The translations under genes and the position numbers were made by a program. Source: Calonectria ilicicola (taxonomy: Eukaryota > Ascomycota > Sordariomycetes > Hypocreales > Nectriaceae). Taken from it: a stretch of 64,000 bases of DNA. Of this stretch, positions 32,927 to 44,748 are shown in pieces. The notes under the pieces are model-generated. The model searched no databases and was not told the DNA's origin. It saw nothing but the letters and a program-made list of their open reading frames with translations. The DNA is taken from assembly GCA_020809705.1 (NCBI GenBank), contig CP085827.1:1178001-1242000 (forward strand), written 5' to 3'. Each line of letters begins with the position of its first letter. Within the stretch, counting starts at the first letter, position 1.

Positions 32927-35021
32927 TGATGGTGTTCGAGAAACATTCTGGCCATGTACAAGACTTTATCTCATTTATAAGTGAATGGAAATTCCATTGA
33001 GTTTAAGGAAGGTCTGTCTGGGGAAACAATTGCAGGCAAGTAGTGGAGACACCAATCAGCTTCTGGCACTTGGCGTTGACTCACCTCACTGCCGGGCCAC
33101 ACCACACAGCCACCAAAAATTTACGGGCAGGCCACCCACTGTAGTCCACCCACTGCAGGTCACCCACTCACTCGCCCACTGCAGCAAGAGTCAACAGGCG
33201 CTGTGGCCTTCTGAACCACAGCGCAGCTTTCCCGACACAGCCAGTGGCCAATCAGAGCCGCGCCTTCGTAAACTTTACCCGTCGCCACACTGTGGCACAT
33301 ACTCAACTCCACCTTTCCCAACTAGGCGAGCATCCAATCAGCGACGCGTCCTCGTATACGCTGCTGATCGCCATTTTTTCCCCTTCTGCGACAGCATTGG
33401 TTAGCTCCACCTCTCACTGGACAAGCCGTACCCGGCACCAAGCTGCGACACATATCATGCAACACGGGTGCTCCGGGCAAATCAATCTATGGAGTAAAAG
33501 CGCCCCGTCTGTGTTTCCTGATGACTCTAAGATCGACAAACTCACCTCAGACTACAAAAGACCCTTCGTTTGTCAGAGCCGTGGACCCTGTTGCGACCCA
33601 TTCCAGTTTGAGCACCAACCAGGGCACCCACTCGCACTAACATCCACCATCCCGTCCTACCTGCATTGCACCGCCGCACCCCACGCTGCAATCACTAGAA
33701 CCATCACGCGTGAAGATGCTTTTGCACACCAGCTGCGCATTCAACTACATGCGTCGCATTGCTTAATTCTCCTCCTTCTACTTTTTGGCCCAAGCAAATC
33801 ATCATTTATCGCCAGCGTCAGACCCCGCACATCCATTCCCAATTCGTTCAATTATTCATCCAGACTCATTCAAGTCATTGTAGTAGTCCCTTTTGTGACT
33901 CACCTGCCCTAGACACTAAATAATTTCTGCCGATACTAGCCAGGCAAAGTAAGCAACATTAGGCAGAAACATGCACAGTCACAGCAAGCGAGTTCAATGA
34001 GCATCCAGCAGTATCTATTGCCGTCCATGCGAAAGATAACAAAGCATTCAAATGAGCACTGGAATCGAGGTCAAAGATTACATTCTTTGACCTCTAGATG
34101 AATTATTGATATTTTAGTGCACATCATCCAAGTCCTGCTTAATCTGCGCTCAGATTCAACCACGTCTGCAACAGAACCAAATAACTCCGATGCGTTCATC
34201 AGCATCGTATGATACGCGGAAACCGGCCCTTGTCGGGATTAAAGATGGGAAACTTTAAAATAGTTGGCGCAGGTCACGCTGAGATGGAATAGGCGACATA
34301 CCGCTCGGTCTACTTCTACAACAGCGTCGCAAGGTTTTATTAGTTGAACAGACATAGAATGTGACTTGAGATGATGTGCTTTGGTCTCAAATGTGACTGT
34401 TTCTGCCATTCTCTTTTATTTAGTATCCATATACCCGTTTTCTTTCTTGGGGTGCTATGCTATTCTGGTTTGTACATATGCAAGGATAAGTGCTACTTCA
34501 GACGCGTCAGAAAGTCTGGCTTCACTTTTCCTTCCCTCGGCTTACAAAAGTATAGGATACAGGCGACGGCATATTTGCAACATATAATTCCCATTTTTAA
34601 ACGATATCCACTTTCGCAAATTATGTTGAAACCCTCATTCATATACAGACCTAGTTCGTACATCTATACAATATAGAATGCTGAAAGCCCGCCCTGCGCC
34701 CTACGCCCTACGCCTTGCGGATTGAGTCATAAGTAAATCGCCTGAGAGAAAGGCCGGATCCTAATTTACGCAATCGATTCGGTAGTATAGAATCAATCTT
34801 CTTTAGGCTCGCTTTATTACAGAAAAGAGAATGAACCCCCAGAAACCTGTTCTATGTTTACTGTTGATGAGGATCATCTGTCCACCAACCGCATTTGCAA
34901 ACCACTTGCCAAACACAGCCATCACATTGGAATACAGTCAATTTGGCTTTGAAATCAATAAATGTAAAATCATCAATTGATAATGCTCTCTTTGTAGGTT
35001 CTTGTCAACAAGTTCATCCCA
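32927..35021. other. Long intergenic region upstream of the ABC transporter
   Basis: About 2.1 kb. The first 600 bp carries three CCAATCAG boxes and CCCACTG-type repeated words (CACCCACTG in several copies at 33120-33185). The 222-codon frame at 33244-33912 overlaps these repeats and has no domain. The rest is A+T-richer with no coding signal. Confidence 0.5.
33052..33341 (+). promoter_or_regulatory. Three CCAATCAG boxes upstream of the ABC transporter
   Basis: Exact CCAATCAG occurs at 33052-33059, 33248-33255 and 33334-33341. The last two lie in imperfect 86-bp repeats that also share GCGCCTTCGTA/GCGTCCTCGTA and CTCCACCT words. CCAAT boxes bind the Hap/CBC complex, which in fungi senses redox and iron status. 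They lie about 125-415 bp before the transporter ATG. Confidence 0.45.
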
Positions 35022-36206
35022 TTAATCCTCGTTCCTACTTCTCAATCCTTCTGGATCTGACTCCTCATCGTCTGACCCGTTTTCAGATGGTCCCTTTGGC
35101 TTAGCCTTTTCGACAACTTTGGGCAACTGGTTAACCAAAGACGTGAGTATAGAGCCGAGGCCTTCTTTGACACGCGGGTTCACGGCTGCTTCGATGCGTG
35201 CCTCCAATTCGTGAATCCTCGCTTCAAGTTCCCTCCGCCTTAGTTCTTCGGGGTCTAATTCCTCTTCTTCGGCACTGTCGTCCACATCAGATACCTCCTC
35301 CCTTGAGAGCCCTTCACCAAAAGCCTTCTCAAACGAATCGGCCATTCCTACATCTTTGATCGCGAAAACGACCTCTCGGATGGTTTCCCAGGTCTCCTTT
35401 TTGCTCTTTTTTTTCCCTCTCGCCTCCTTGGGCAGAAGAACCTTTCGCCAGGCTGATGCGATTTCGTTGACGGGGTTTCCGTATGCTCCGCAGCCCCAAG
35501 CTCCCAGAACGAGATGAGTGATGCCCTTTGCCTGTGCAACACGCATCACTACTCTCATCTTTTGCAACACTAGTTCGCGATCTTTCTCGTTGACGTAGAC
35601 GCCCCAGCCCTCATCATTGCGATCAGTCTCTGGGCTCCGCAACATGGCTGCGCTAATGCAGTCCACAAACCACCGATCCTTCTTAGGCAAAATCTCATCC
35701 GCTCCCTCATCCCGAAAGACGAGCACGTCGGGCGTATAAACTGCACCCAGTTCCGGCAAGCGATAAAATTCGTCCTTTAGTGATGGAAGTAGAGTTGATC
35801 GCATACACAAAGATTCCTCTTGGCTGCTAGCACCGTTCAAAAATCCGCCACCTGGAGACAGAGCAGAAGCCATATTCAGGATCGCCACTTTGGGCTCATT
35901 CCCCGGAGTTGCATTCTCCACAATGAGAGAGTGGGCAGCTGTGAGCGTATCGGCTACTCGAAGCGAAATGTGAGGGCCGGTTCCGGGGGGTGTTTTGGAA
36001 TCTGGCTTATCCGCAGGATCTTTGCCCTTCTGTGTAGATGGCGGATCAACACACAACTCCACCTGCTCGATGCCTTTCCGCGCGCGCGGATGCGTTGGCA
36101 GCAAAGATGGAATCAGCTGGTTTATCGTGGCCTTGGCCTTCTTCGCGCGAGCTTCTTTACGGAAGCTTGCGGGCGGCTGGCCAACTGAGGGTTCAATTCT
36201 TCCCAT
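35022..36206 (-). CDS. Microbial-type poly(ADP-ribose) glycohydrolase (TIGR02452/DUF2263 family)
   Basis: A single exon. The first ATG, at 36206 (CACAATGG context), gives 394 residues; the frame stays open further upstream without an ATG. The macrodomain-like PARG signature is clear: NMASALSPGGGFLNGASSQEE puts GGG at 119-121 and the catalytic Gln-Glu-Glu at 129-131. It is followed by FRDEGADE and the LVLGAWGCGAYGNP loop that binds the pyrophosphate. The family removes poly(ADP-ribose) from proteins. The C-terminal 100 residues are very acidic and form a probable coiled coil (EELRRRELEARIHELEARIE), a fungal addition to the catalytic core. A basic stretch (KKAKA, RARK) precedes the core. Confidence 0.9.
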   Translation of the reverse strand: MGRIEPSVGQPPASFRKEARAKKAKATINQLIPSLLPTHPRARKGIEQVELCVDPPSTQKGKDPADKPDSKTPPGTGPHISLRVADTLTAAHSLIVENATPGNEPKVAILNMASALSPGGGFLNGASSQEESLCMRSTLLPSLKDEFYRLPELGAVYTPDVLVFRDEGADEILPKKDRWFVDCISAAMLRSPETDRNDEGWGVYVNEKDRELVLQKMRVVMRVAQAKGITHLVLGAWGCGAYGNPVNEIASAWRKVLLPKEARGKKKSKKETWETIREVVFAIKDVGMADSFEKAFGEGLSREEVSDVDDSAEEEELDPEELRRRELEARIHELEARIEAAVNPRVKEGLGSILTSLVNQLPKVVEKAKPKGPSENGSDDEESDPEGLRSRNED

Positions 36207-36800
36207 TGTGCGATGCTGAATTACGTGAGAAAAAATGGATGGAGGTTCAAGATTTTGGCGTCGCTGGCATTCATGACGCCTCTCATTAGTCGCTGTCGCT
36301 GAGTGTTTAGCGGGGCACGCCCGCAACGAGAACCCTGATAGCTTTGGGTAATTAATTCAAGATTCCAGTCCTGTCCTAAAAGAAATCATTTATTACTAAT
36401 TGCAAGAGATTATGATCAAAATTATCCTTGACATCTTCTTGATTGATTGTCTTGCACATCGGTAGCTGTCAAGTCTGATGGTGAGCCCCAAAATCAAATC
36501 CCCACATACCATGCCAAAATCCAGTCCGTCTTGCCCACACACATTCACCTGTTATTTGAATGATGAGTTATAAGTACTGCTGCTAAGTTGGGGTAATTTA
36601 TAATTCATGTTGTGCCATATAATAGCACAGCTCTTTAAATCCAGCGCTCGATACCTTTTCAGTGGCTTGCCAAGCTGAGCCCCGATACCTGCATAAGACA
36701 TTTCATGGCGCATATTTAGCGCAACCATGCCTAATCATACCTAAGTCGACATCGTGGCCAGGACAGCGTCAGAAGCAGGTCAGAACGAGCCTTCTGCAGA
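36207..36800. other. Intergenic region between divergent genes
   Basis: 594 bp between the PARG start and the bZIP start, serving as a two-way promoter. It is A+T-rich with no clear boxes apart from a CATAATAGCAC-like region near 36620. No coding signal. Confidence 0.45.
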
Positions 36801-38264
36801 ATGGCCTCTCAAGATGACCAGTCAAAACTCCAAAAGCTCCAAGAATGTCCCCAAGCACCGCCTCAGCCCTCTCCACCTTGGCATTGGCCACCTATGAACG
36901 ACAATCCTACACCTTGGACGGAGATGTTACGCCGGCATGGTCTAGATGGTGGGATGGTTGGCCCTGAGGCACAGCAAGCATTTATGACACTCCCTGGCAG
37001 CGATACCCAAATTCCTGTGCAAGTGGACTACTCACAAGTATCTAAGAAGGCTGAAGAGAGGCGCCAGCGAAACGCCATGGCATCAACACGACATCGGAGG
37101 AGGAAGAAGATCATGCTGGAGGAGAATACCAAGAAGCTACAGGAGCTCCGCGACGAGAGGTGGCAAATGGAGATGAGAATTAAAGAATTAATACACGAAC
37201 GGGACCATTATCGTCATGAACTAGACCGACTTACGGACATTGTGTCACAGACACCATTATTTAGCCAGTTCGTTATCAGACCGTACGAGGGGAAAAAAGG
37301 AAATAGTACTCAACACAACATTTCCCAGCCTCCCTCCCCAGCGCGCCCGAATATTTTCACAGAGGCTTTTCACAGCTTAGGGCACAAGGGGATTAAATCT
37401 GAGGACAGTTACTCTCCCTTTGGGACAACCCATGGCCGCTCCAACGAGAGGCGTAATTCATTCGCCCCACCCGCGAGTCCCGCGCGCTCTCGAGCATCTT
37501 CATTCGGCAGTATCGACAGCGGCGTTTCATATCCACCTAGAAACGGCAGAGAATCCAGAAAAGTCGCGACGATGAAATATAGCGACTTCGCAATTCCAGC
37601 AACTGAGGAGAAGCCGAATGGGCTCAACCGTCCCCCGCTTAATTTCAATAGAATTTTGGAGCCGAGACCTCATCCCTGTCTTCCTAATGAATATGGAGGG
37701 ATTTGGAGTCAAAATCAGTCGACCTCCCAAGGTTCTTCTAGTCTTGTAGTAGCCTGCCCATTCTACAAGTTGGATCCCATTGGATTTCACGGTTGCACTT
37801 CACAGAAATTTCTTCATATCTTACATCTTAGGGATCATCTCCTGAAGAATCACACAAATTCTTTTTCCAACAACGATTGTGACCGTTGCTCATTGAGTCC
37901 ATGTCTTGAATATTCTCCCCCGCGCCGCGTCCCAAGAGCCGGAGGAATACTGTCGGATGAACAAGAAAAGCAACTCGGCAAACTCGATTATCAATCTAAT
38001 TCAACTTCGGAGGCTTGGTTTCGAATTTGGGACACCATATTTCCAGATGAGCGTCGCCCTAGTTCTTGCAGCGTAGGAAACTGCATGGAAGTTGCAATTC
38101 CTCTCTTTCAAGAGCTCTGGCGAGCACAAGGGACCAATATCGTTGACTACATCATGAACACTGAAAAAGAAGTTCAACTGAGTTTTTCGACTGTTTATCG
38201 CCTATCTGAACAGATTATTGATCGGCTTAAGGCCGAGACACTGAGTGCCCACCCGGACCAGTAA
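36801..38264 (+). CDS. bZIP transcription factor with a C-terminal fungal C2H2-like segment
   Basis: One exon of 487 codons. Residues about 82-105 form a basic region (KKAEERRQRNAMASTRHRRR, with the N-x3-A-S/T-x-H/R pattern), followed by a heptad-repeat helix to about 145. A long Ser/Pro-rich, probably disordered middle carries several SP sites (PPSPARP, PPASPARS). Residues about 317-350 (CPFYKLDPIGFHGC...LRDHLLKNH) closely resemble the CP..K.DP....GC..........KEHL.R.H motif of fungal non-canonical C2H2 proteins, and a further C-x2-C pair follows. ILSDEQEKQL and W..I..TIFPDE match the region after that motif in those proteins. A bZIP joined to this segment is an unusual combination. It is likely nuclear; targets unknown. 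Confidence 0.85.
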   Translation: MASQDDQSKLQKLQECPQAPPQPSPPWHWPPMNDNPTPWTEMLRRHGLDGGMVGPEAQQAFMTLPGSDTQIPVQVDYSQVSKKAEERRQRNAMASTRHRRRKKIMLEENTKKLQELRDERWQMEMRIKELIHERDHYRHELDRLTDIVSQTPLFSQFVIRPYEGKKGNSTQHNISQPPSPARPNIFTEAFHSLGHKGIKSEDSYSPFGTTHGRSNERRNSFAPPASPARSRASSFGSIDSGVSYPPRNGRESRKVATMKYSDFAIPATEEKPNGLNRPPLNFNRILEPRPHPCLPNEYGGIWSQNQSTSQGSSSLVVACPFYKLDPIGFHGCTSQKFLHILHLRDHLLKNHTNSFSNNDCDRCSLSPCLEYSPPRRVPRAGGILSDEQEKQLGKLDYQSNSTSEAWFRIWDTIFPDERRPSSCSVGNCMEVAIPLFQELWRAQGTNIVDYIMNTEKEVQLSFSTVYRLSEQIIDRLKAETLSAHPDQ

Positions 38265-40469
38265 GCCCCACACCTCAGGGCGTGGAATGGAAGAAACGGA
38301 ATTATTCTTGGCCTACATTTGTGATATTACGCTGCGGTGCTTTATTTCGCCCTGTAAATGATGAATTTCGAAAGATTATTTACCCTTCAGTTGATAGTCT
38401 TGAGTAAATGCACTCTCGAGATCTGATCAAAAGTATTGAGGACAAGAGGGCTCTAAATATCTAACTAACATCAATGGCAAATCTACCTTTTTACTTCTTG
38501 ATTAAGACAAGTTGCAACCTTTATGCCCAGCTAGATAATCCCTCTCTTATTACTATATGGGCGTATTCTTTGGGGTAATCCATCATATTTTCTCAATAAA
38601 TACAAACTCGTTGACACAACACCAACTTTCCTAGATTGTGTTTTCCATTCTGCGGCGTCCTAAACCGTACTAAATGTCTACCTTTGGGTAACTGTTTGCC
38701 CTCCTCTATAAATGGCGATGAAGTGAGGGAGAAGGGTTGACAAGAAACTCAAATTCAAGTCTTATCAACGCACGTTATCTGTGTGAATCCGGGGATGAAG
38801 TAGGGTAGTGGAGAATTGCAAATCCCTGATCGCCCTCGGTAGTAGCCATAGAGTCATTTGGGTGCAAACCACTTTCACGATTAAGTGGAGCCGACTTCGG
38901 CTAACGAAACTCCGATTTGCAGCTGGCTGTTTGTGGCATCTTGACTTTAACCTGTACCTAGTAGAATAGATGCCATTTTAGTAGGTCATGATTTGCACAA
39001 CTTACAACGAGCTTTCTCGGTTACTTTATTCAAGAATTGTTGTCCCATTTTTTGCCACAAATTTACAACGCGAAATTTCTAATCCACCCTCACTAGATGG
39101 AATAGCCTCATTGTCCGGTTTGCAGGTTGACATTCGTATCCCACCATGTCTATTCTAAGCAATACCAGCATCAATTTACCGTTGTTCCAAAATATGAATT
39201 TTACTCAGGATACCTTGCACGTATGAGGCCGCAAAATATACCACCAATGTATTCAAGAGATGACCAGTATTCACCAAGAAGGACAGCTTTATCGACATCC
39301 ACCATTGTCCATACAACGCATCATCTACTAAACGTTAAAAGCACCGTTTTTGCCTAGGTTCCTGTTAGTCTTAGATTTAGGGTACACGGCCAATTTCACA
39401 AGTCCTCCTCTGTTGGAGTTATTTATTCTTCAACGCGCCGTAAGCGCAGCACCCGCCACCCAGTTCACAGTTTTCTTGTTTCCGTCTCATGTTTTATCTA
39501 GTCTCTTCTCTCGACCAAATCATCAAAACACAATTAATTTAGTACAGCGGTAAAACGTCCCGGTTAGGTGTGCCGCGACAGCGAAGAGAACCGGTGGTGT
39601 AGCAGCACAATGAGGTTGTCGAGTGAGCATTGTGGTGTCATCGCTCATGCAAGGGCAAGGGGTGTGCATTTATGCTAGGCACTTTCTGTTAGATGTTGCA
39701 CAACCAGGCCAGGAAAAAAAAGTGGGATCAATAAAAGTTGCCGATCCCCGTCCACTAGTTCAGCCTGTGTTGTGAGTTCGGAGCCGATTCGGCTACAGCT
39801 CCGAGGAGGAAACATCCTTCACTCATCCCAGAAACTTGTACAGGGAGTTCAGCTGACTGCATCGTGGAGACAACAAAAAGTGGCACTGAGCCACTCACTA
39901 GCCATCAATAGTCTTGAAAAATTTGAATGCGTAAGCTCCGGCTCCTGGGATGATTTATTGGAATGATGTGATGACTTGACCCACGGTGATGTGACGGGGA
40001 ACGAGGGGAACAAAATTATCCCTCCCCCCTGTACCGCTCTCGTGGCTACTGCGTCAGCAAGGCACAACCGCATTAGCGCAGCCAACTCGCGATCCAATTT
40101 TCTTTTCAAGATCCCGAATAAGTATAATAGTAGTCAGGTCCGTACGGAACTCGGCATCTCCAAGCTGAAGCTAGAGTAATAAACACGGCTGGATCTATCC
40201 GATCACTGGCCATTGCACCCATACGGGCCAACGTTACATGCCGTCTAGCCAATGCTAACGCCTGGTCTGTTTCTTTTCTCGTATCCAGGTAGGTGACCCC
40301 ATAGCATAACCATGTCGGAGATTTCCTTCGCCTCCACACGGCGATGATCTGTATAGTGGGGTGTCTAAACGATATATAGAGCCAGCCTCCCAGCTTGCTT
40401 ATTGAGGACAGTCAACGCTCATTCACTCGTTTAATGTGCGCAAGCTTCTTTGAAGCAAATTCAGTCACG
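38265..40469. other. Long intergenic region without a recognised gene
   Basis: About 2.2 kb of mostly A+T-rich DNA, including the bZIP 3' flank and, at the right end, the chitin deacetylase promoter. Open frames are short and without domains. Confidence 0.5.
40373..40378 (+). promoter_or_regulatory. TATA box of the chitin deacetylase gene
   Basis: TATATA lies 97 bp upstream of the ATG at 40470, the usual distance for a regulated fungal gene. Confidence 0.45.
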
Positions 40470-42207
40470 ATGAAAGCCTTCACTTCTACTATCCTCGCCT
40501 CTACGCTGCTTGGTGTCGGCAAAGCCCACCCACACACTTCACCTCGATTTGCTCTTATGCCCCGTGAAAAGGGTACTGATTGTGGTGAGGGATACGGCTC
40601 TTGCGCTCCCGGTCAATGCTGCTCCGAATCAAACTGGTGTGGTACGACTGAGGACTACTGCGACGGATCCAGTTGCCAGCTGGACTACAGTGATGGTTGT
40701 GACACCTAGTGAGCTTTTATTCCGAAACTTGAATCCTGCATTCAAAAACTAAAATCAGATGTAGCAAAAAGCCCAGTGGAGAGAGCACAGAGAGCATTGC
40801 TCGACCCCAAGTTGGGAGTGTCCCCTATGGTCAGTTTAAATGTCATCTCTGTGTTTAAGCTATTTAAACTCATCCCAAAATCAGGTTCCATCATCACTGG
40901 ATGTACAGAAACTGGTGTGCTGGCCTTGGCTTATGACGATGGTCCTTACGAGTACACCAGCGCAATTTTGGACGTTCTTGAGGAATACAATGTCAAGGGA
41001 ACCTTCTTCATCACTGGTAACAACTTGGGAAAGGGCATGATTGACGACACATCGCTGGCTTGGCCCGCTCTACTTCAGCGCATGTACTCTAGCGGCCACC
41101 AGCTCGCTCACCACACATGGACTCACCGAGATCAGGACGAGATCAACAGCACTATTCAGCGCACCGAGATGTTCTACAATGAAATGGCTTTCCGCAACAT
41201 TTTTGGATGGTTCCCTACCTACATGCGCCCCCCGTATCTGGACTGCAGTTCCAGCACTGGTTGCCTCAGCCTTATGGACGAACTGGGCTACCACGTCATC
41301 ACCACCAACCTCGACACCAAGGACTACGAGTACGACTCCCCCACTCTAATCCAGACCTCCAAGGATCGATTCTCTGCCGGCCTTTCAACTGATACCTCGA
41401 CCCCCGGATACATCATCCTGGCTCATGACGTTCACGAGCAGACCGTTACAAACCTCACAGCTTATATGATCACCACTGCCCAGGACCGTGGCTACAAGAT
41501 TGTCACTGTCGGCGAGTGCCTTGGCGATCCAGAGGCGAACTGGTACCGAGATGCCTCGAGCACCAACTCCACCTCGACTGCCACCTCTACTGCAGCGACC
41601 AGTACCACCAAGGCGGGTAGCAGCACATCCACCAAGACGGGAACTTCCAGCACTGCAACCGCGTCTAGCGGGGTCACCATCTCGCCCAACCAGCTGTGCG
41701 GTGGCAGCACAGGCTACACTTGTGCAGGATCTAAATTCGGCGACTGCTGCTCTTTCTATGGCTACTGGTAAGTCACGTCCCGAGTCCGGATAATCCGGCA
41801 CATTGCATGCATATGCCCCACGTCTTTCATGCCGGGGGGATGCATTCTTCGTAAAAGCGATCAGACCTTGCTAACGCTTGTTTTTTCTACGTCGCTTTAG
41901 TGGAAGCACCGATGCTTACTGCGGTACTGGCTGTGACGAGGATTTCGGTTCATGCAATTCGGGCTCGTCGACTGGCATTTCTAACACCACCAATGGTCTT
42001 TGCGGATCCACGTACAAGGCTACGTGCGCCAACTATGGCACCAAGACCTGCTGCTCTGAATACGGTTACTGGTATGTGGAACCCAAGGAGCTCCCCTCTA
42101 TGCTTGCATGATAGGATGCAGACTGACTCGTATTTCCTTACTGCAGCGGCAACGATACCGCTCACTGCGGAACAGGCTGCCAGTCCGAGTATGGCACATG
42201 CACTTAA
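40470..42207 (+). CDS. Secreted chitin deacetylase (CE4 NodB domain) with three CBM18 modules
   Basis: Five exons (40470-40708, 40765-40829, 40885-41767, 41901-42071, 42147-42207) give 472 residues. A signal peptide (MKAFTSTILASTLLGVGKA) leads into one CBM18 with CGEGYGSCAPGQCCSESNWCG. The CE4 domain follows, with LAYDDGP (metal Asp and base Asp), HHTWTH (the H-x3-H metal ligands), RPPYLD and ILAHDVHE. After a Thr/Ser-rich, probably O-glycosylated linker come two more CBM18 modules, each ending in GYC-G..D..CGTGC. The enzyme removes acetyl groups from chitin at the wall or on host chitin, with Zn or Co as cofactor. Introns 3 and 4 split the same Cys codon (TG/C or TG/T) in the two C-terminal modules. 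The start at 40470 is preferred to an upstream ATG at 40434 because it starts the signal peptide. Confidence 0.94.
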
Positions 42208-44740
42208 AGCACAAATCCAGGGACAAAGCACTACTAATTAATTTCTTCTTTCACATATTCGCCAACAACTTTTCATTTGGTTGCTCGGGGCGAAGATGCA
42301 CTGGGCGGACAATATACTTGGCTATTAGCGAACCTTTTTTCTACTGGGGATTGAACGGATTGGTGTAATGGATTTTTAATGGACTGATTGTGCCTGGTTC
42401 ATGCCTTCTGGGTGCTGAGCCGCCACGCTGTAAATCGAACTTAGCTAGCCCAAAATTTAGTCTTTAATTTACAGTGAGCGTGTTGCCTTATGCTTAGTGT
42501 TCTCAGCCAACTCTATCGGACAGGATGGTCCAAGCAGCTGACGTGTCGTTGGCCAGACTCCAGTGCCTGGACGATATGATAACGGGAGCCGTCTAATTCC
42601 CGCCGTCTTTTCCGTAGTGGGTGCTGTGGTCGATCGGGTACTCCACCCCGCCCTGGTGATCCTCCACACGTCGGAACTTTACAACTCATTGAAGAATGGT
42701 GGGAAGGCTGGCCTACGATTAAGCGAGGCAGATCTAAATCAAGAGTTGAGAGAAAAGATAAGATAAATTAAAGCCTTAATTGGAGCACCGAATCAATAGT
42801 CATTGTAAAAGGAGAGGCTGAAACGCTCACCAAGCCTTCATTTGGCCTCCCTGTAAGCAGAGTACGTCATTCTGCGCAAATTTCTCAGTGCCTCAACACG
42901 TGTAGTGCAGACCGTCTCTCGCACGCATCTCCCCTGGTTCCTCCAATACGAAATTGTGCGCCTTTCCACGTACCCAGGCCGAATGGGAGGCGGATGGCTG
43001 CTGAATGAGACATTCCACTCCACCATCTCGCAATCTCACCTACGCTACCGAGCGCCACCCCGCAGTCAAGCATACGCGTATGCGCAACAAGGATAAGAAG
43101 GGGACTGGACCAGTCTGCACAATTATCACTTTTTTAATGTGAGAACGACGTGGCCTGGGATCAGGGCTGGGGCTACACGAGCAGAGGATGTACTTTTTCT
43201 GCAACATGACCAACCAATTTTGACGTATACCTCGGAGGTTACCTAGTTAAGCGGAAACAACAGTGGTTGACATGGTCAGTTGCAGCCAAGGGGAAAAACA
43301 TTTGGTACCTGAATGGGATGACACTGGACCCCAATGATACGCTGAAAACTTTGACGAGTAATCGCCGTGCAAAATCACGCAAACACATTGCATTACTCGG
43401 CTGTTTGCAACGATGGTGAGCTTTTAGGCGCAAAACGACACCATTCCAAGGCTTGATTCCGAGGACGACCACCCTTGCCCTGCATTCAAGCTGACAGTTA
43501 GCGTCTTCCGCTTTTGGCACACCGCATCTCGTTACACGAAAAGGCCGTACTATTGCCACCGCTAGCGGAGAGGATGTCTATTTGACGCGTGTCAATCCGT
43601 GCAAGATCACAGGAGGTCAGCCAGCCCGGTATTCACTCACCCCACCATGGTGGGTAGCGGTTTAGCGAGTGCTGGGCTGAGAGGTTCAACACATACCCGA
43701 TGAACCAAAATCCCACCCAAAGTAGACCCCGCAACGACCAGCACATCTCAATGTGAGTCACTGTGGATGTCACTGCAAGGCCTGTGCATGCGAGCCTTGT
43801 CCAAACCGCATCCGGGTGCGACGGCACAGCTGAGGTTCCATTATCCGATCGACGCATTCATCCCCAGTGGGGTTGTATACTAGTAGGGGTTCGAAAGACA
43901 GACTACTGCACTGCACCTCTCTATAATTAAATTCATAAATATTACAGTGATTATAGAGGGCATTATGCATGCAGTGCATCGTACCAGAATACCCAAGACG
44001 GTATGATCAACAAGACATGCAAAGTGAATCCTACCCTGTTGAAACGTTACTTTGTCATCAATACCGGGACTTTAGTAGCGGGAGAGCTTTTGGTCGACTA
44101 CAGAGAATAGGCAGCTTTTTATTTATTGGTCCTGTAACGGAAGAAAAGTCGATACACAATACCCATAATGACCCGGGAGGTGAAGGCAGCAACTCTCATG
44201 AATTGCATAACCGAATGGTATTCAAGTAAATATTGGCACAAGGCCAGATGATCAGAAGAGAAAATAGCGTCGCAGTCTATTTCTATCTCCCACAGTTTTA
44301 AGCCTGATGGAATGGCGCCAACTAGCACATTTTGGGATTGACAAGGTCTTGCATAAATGTTTGAGAGCATCTAGCACTTTGTGATATCTAAAGATTTCAG
44401 TATAGAGCAGTGTCAACGATAGTGCCAAGAGTGATCAAGCGCTAAACGGCAGTACCAACGAACAAAATCCAAGATGTTAGTGCTAAAGGTTGATACCTGT
44501 AAGCGGAGCCTCAGGTCTGTGGGTATACTATTAAAATCGCCAGTTATTAGTATGGCACAGACACTATTACTCACTGTACTACTGATTGCTAAACCCTACT
44601 GTATCACATGTCACCAGGTAGGGCCTACGAAGTCGGGCAATTGTTGCATTTAAATGGAAATAAATTAGATAAAAACTGTTCTCTAAACTGGGTACAAAGT
44701 CTTTTCGTCTTCCCTGCTTATCGACTCTATAATATCAGAA
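42208..44740. other. Gene-free left flank of the A+T island
   Basis: About 2.5 kb of normal-composition DNA with only short open frames and no recognised domain, up to the target-site duplication of the inserted element. A+T content rises over the last 350 bp. Confidence 0.5.
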
Positions 44741-44748
44741 TATAAAAG
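44741..44748. repeat. Target-site duplication TATAAAAG, left copy
   Basis: TATAAAAG directly abuts the left terminal inverted repeat. The identical 8 bp follow the right terminal repeat at 55404-55411. Confidence 0.85.

Noticed and set aside
33244..33912. 222-codon plus-strand frame
   Set aside because: Overlaps the CCAAT-box repeats in the promoter, composition is not protein-like, and no domain is visible.
43885..43900. GGGGTTCGAAAGACAG as a tRNA B box
   Set aside because: No matching A box or acceptor stem at the right distance; not a tRNA gene.
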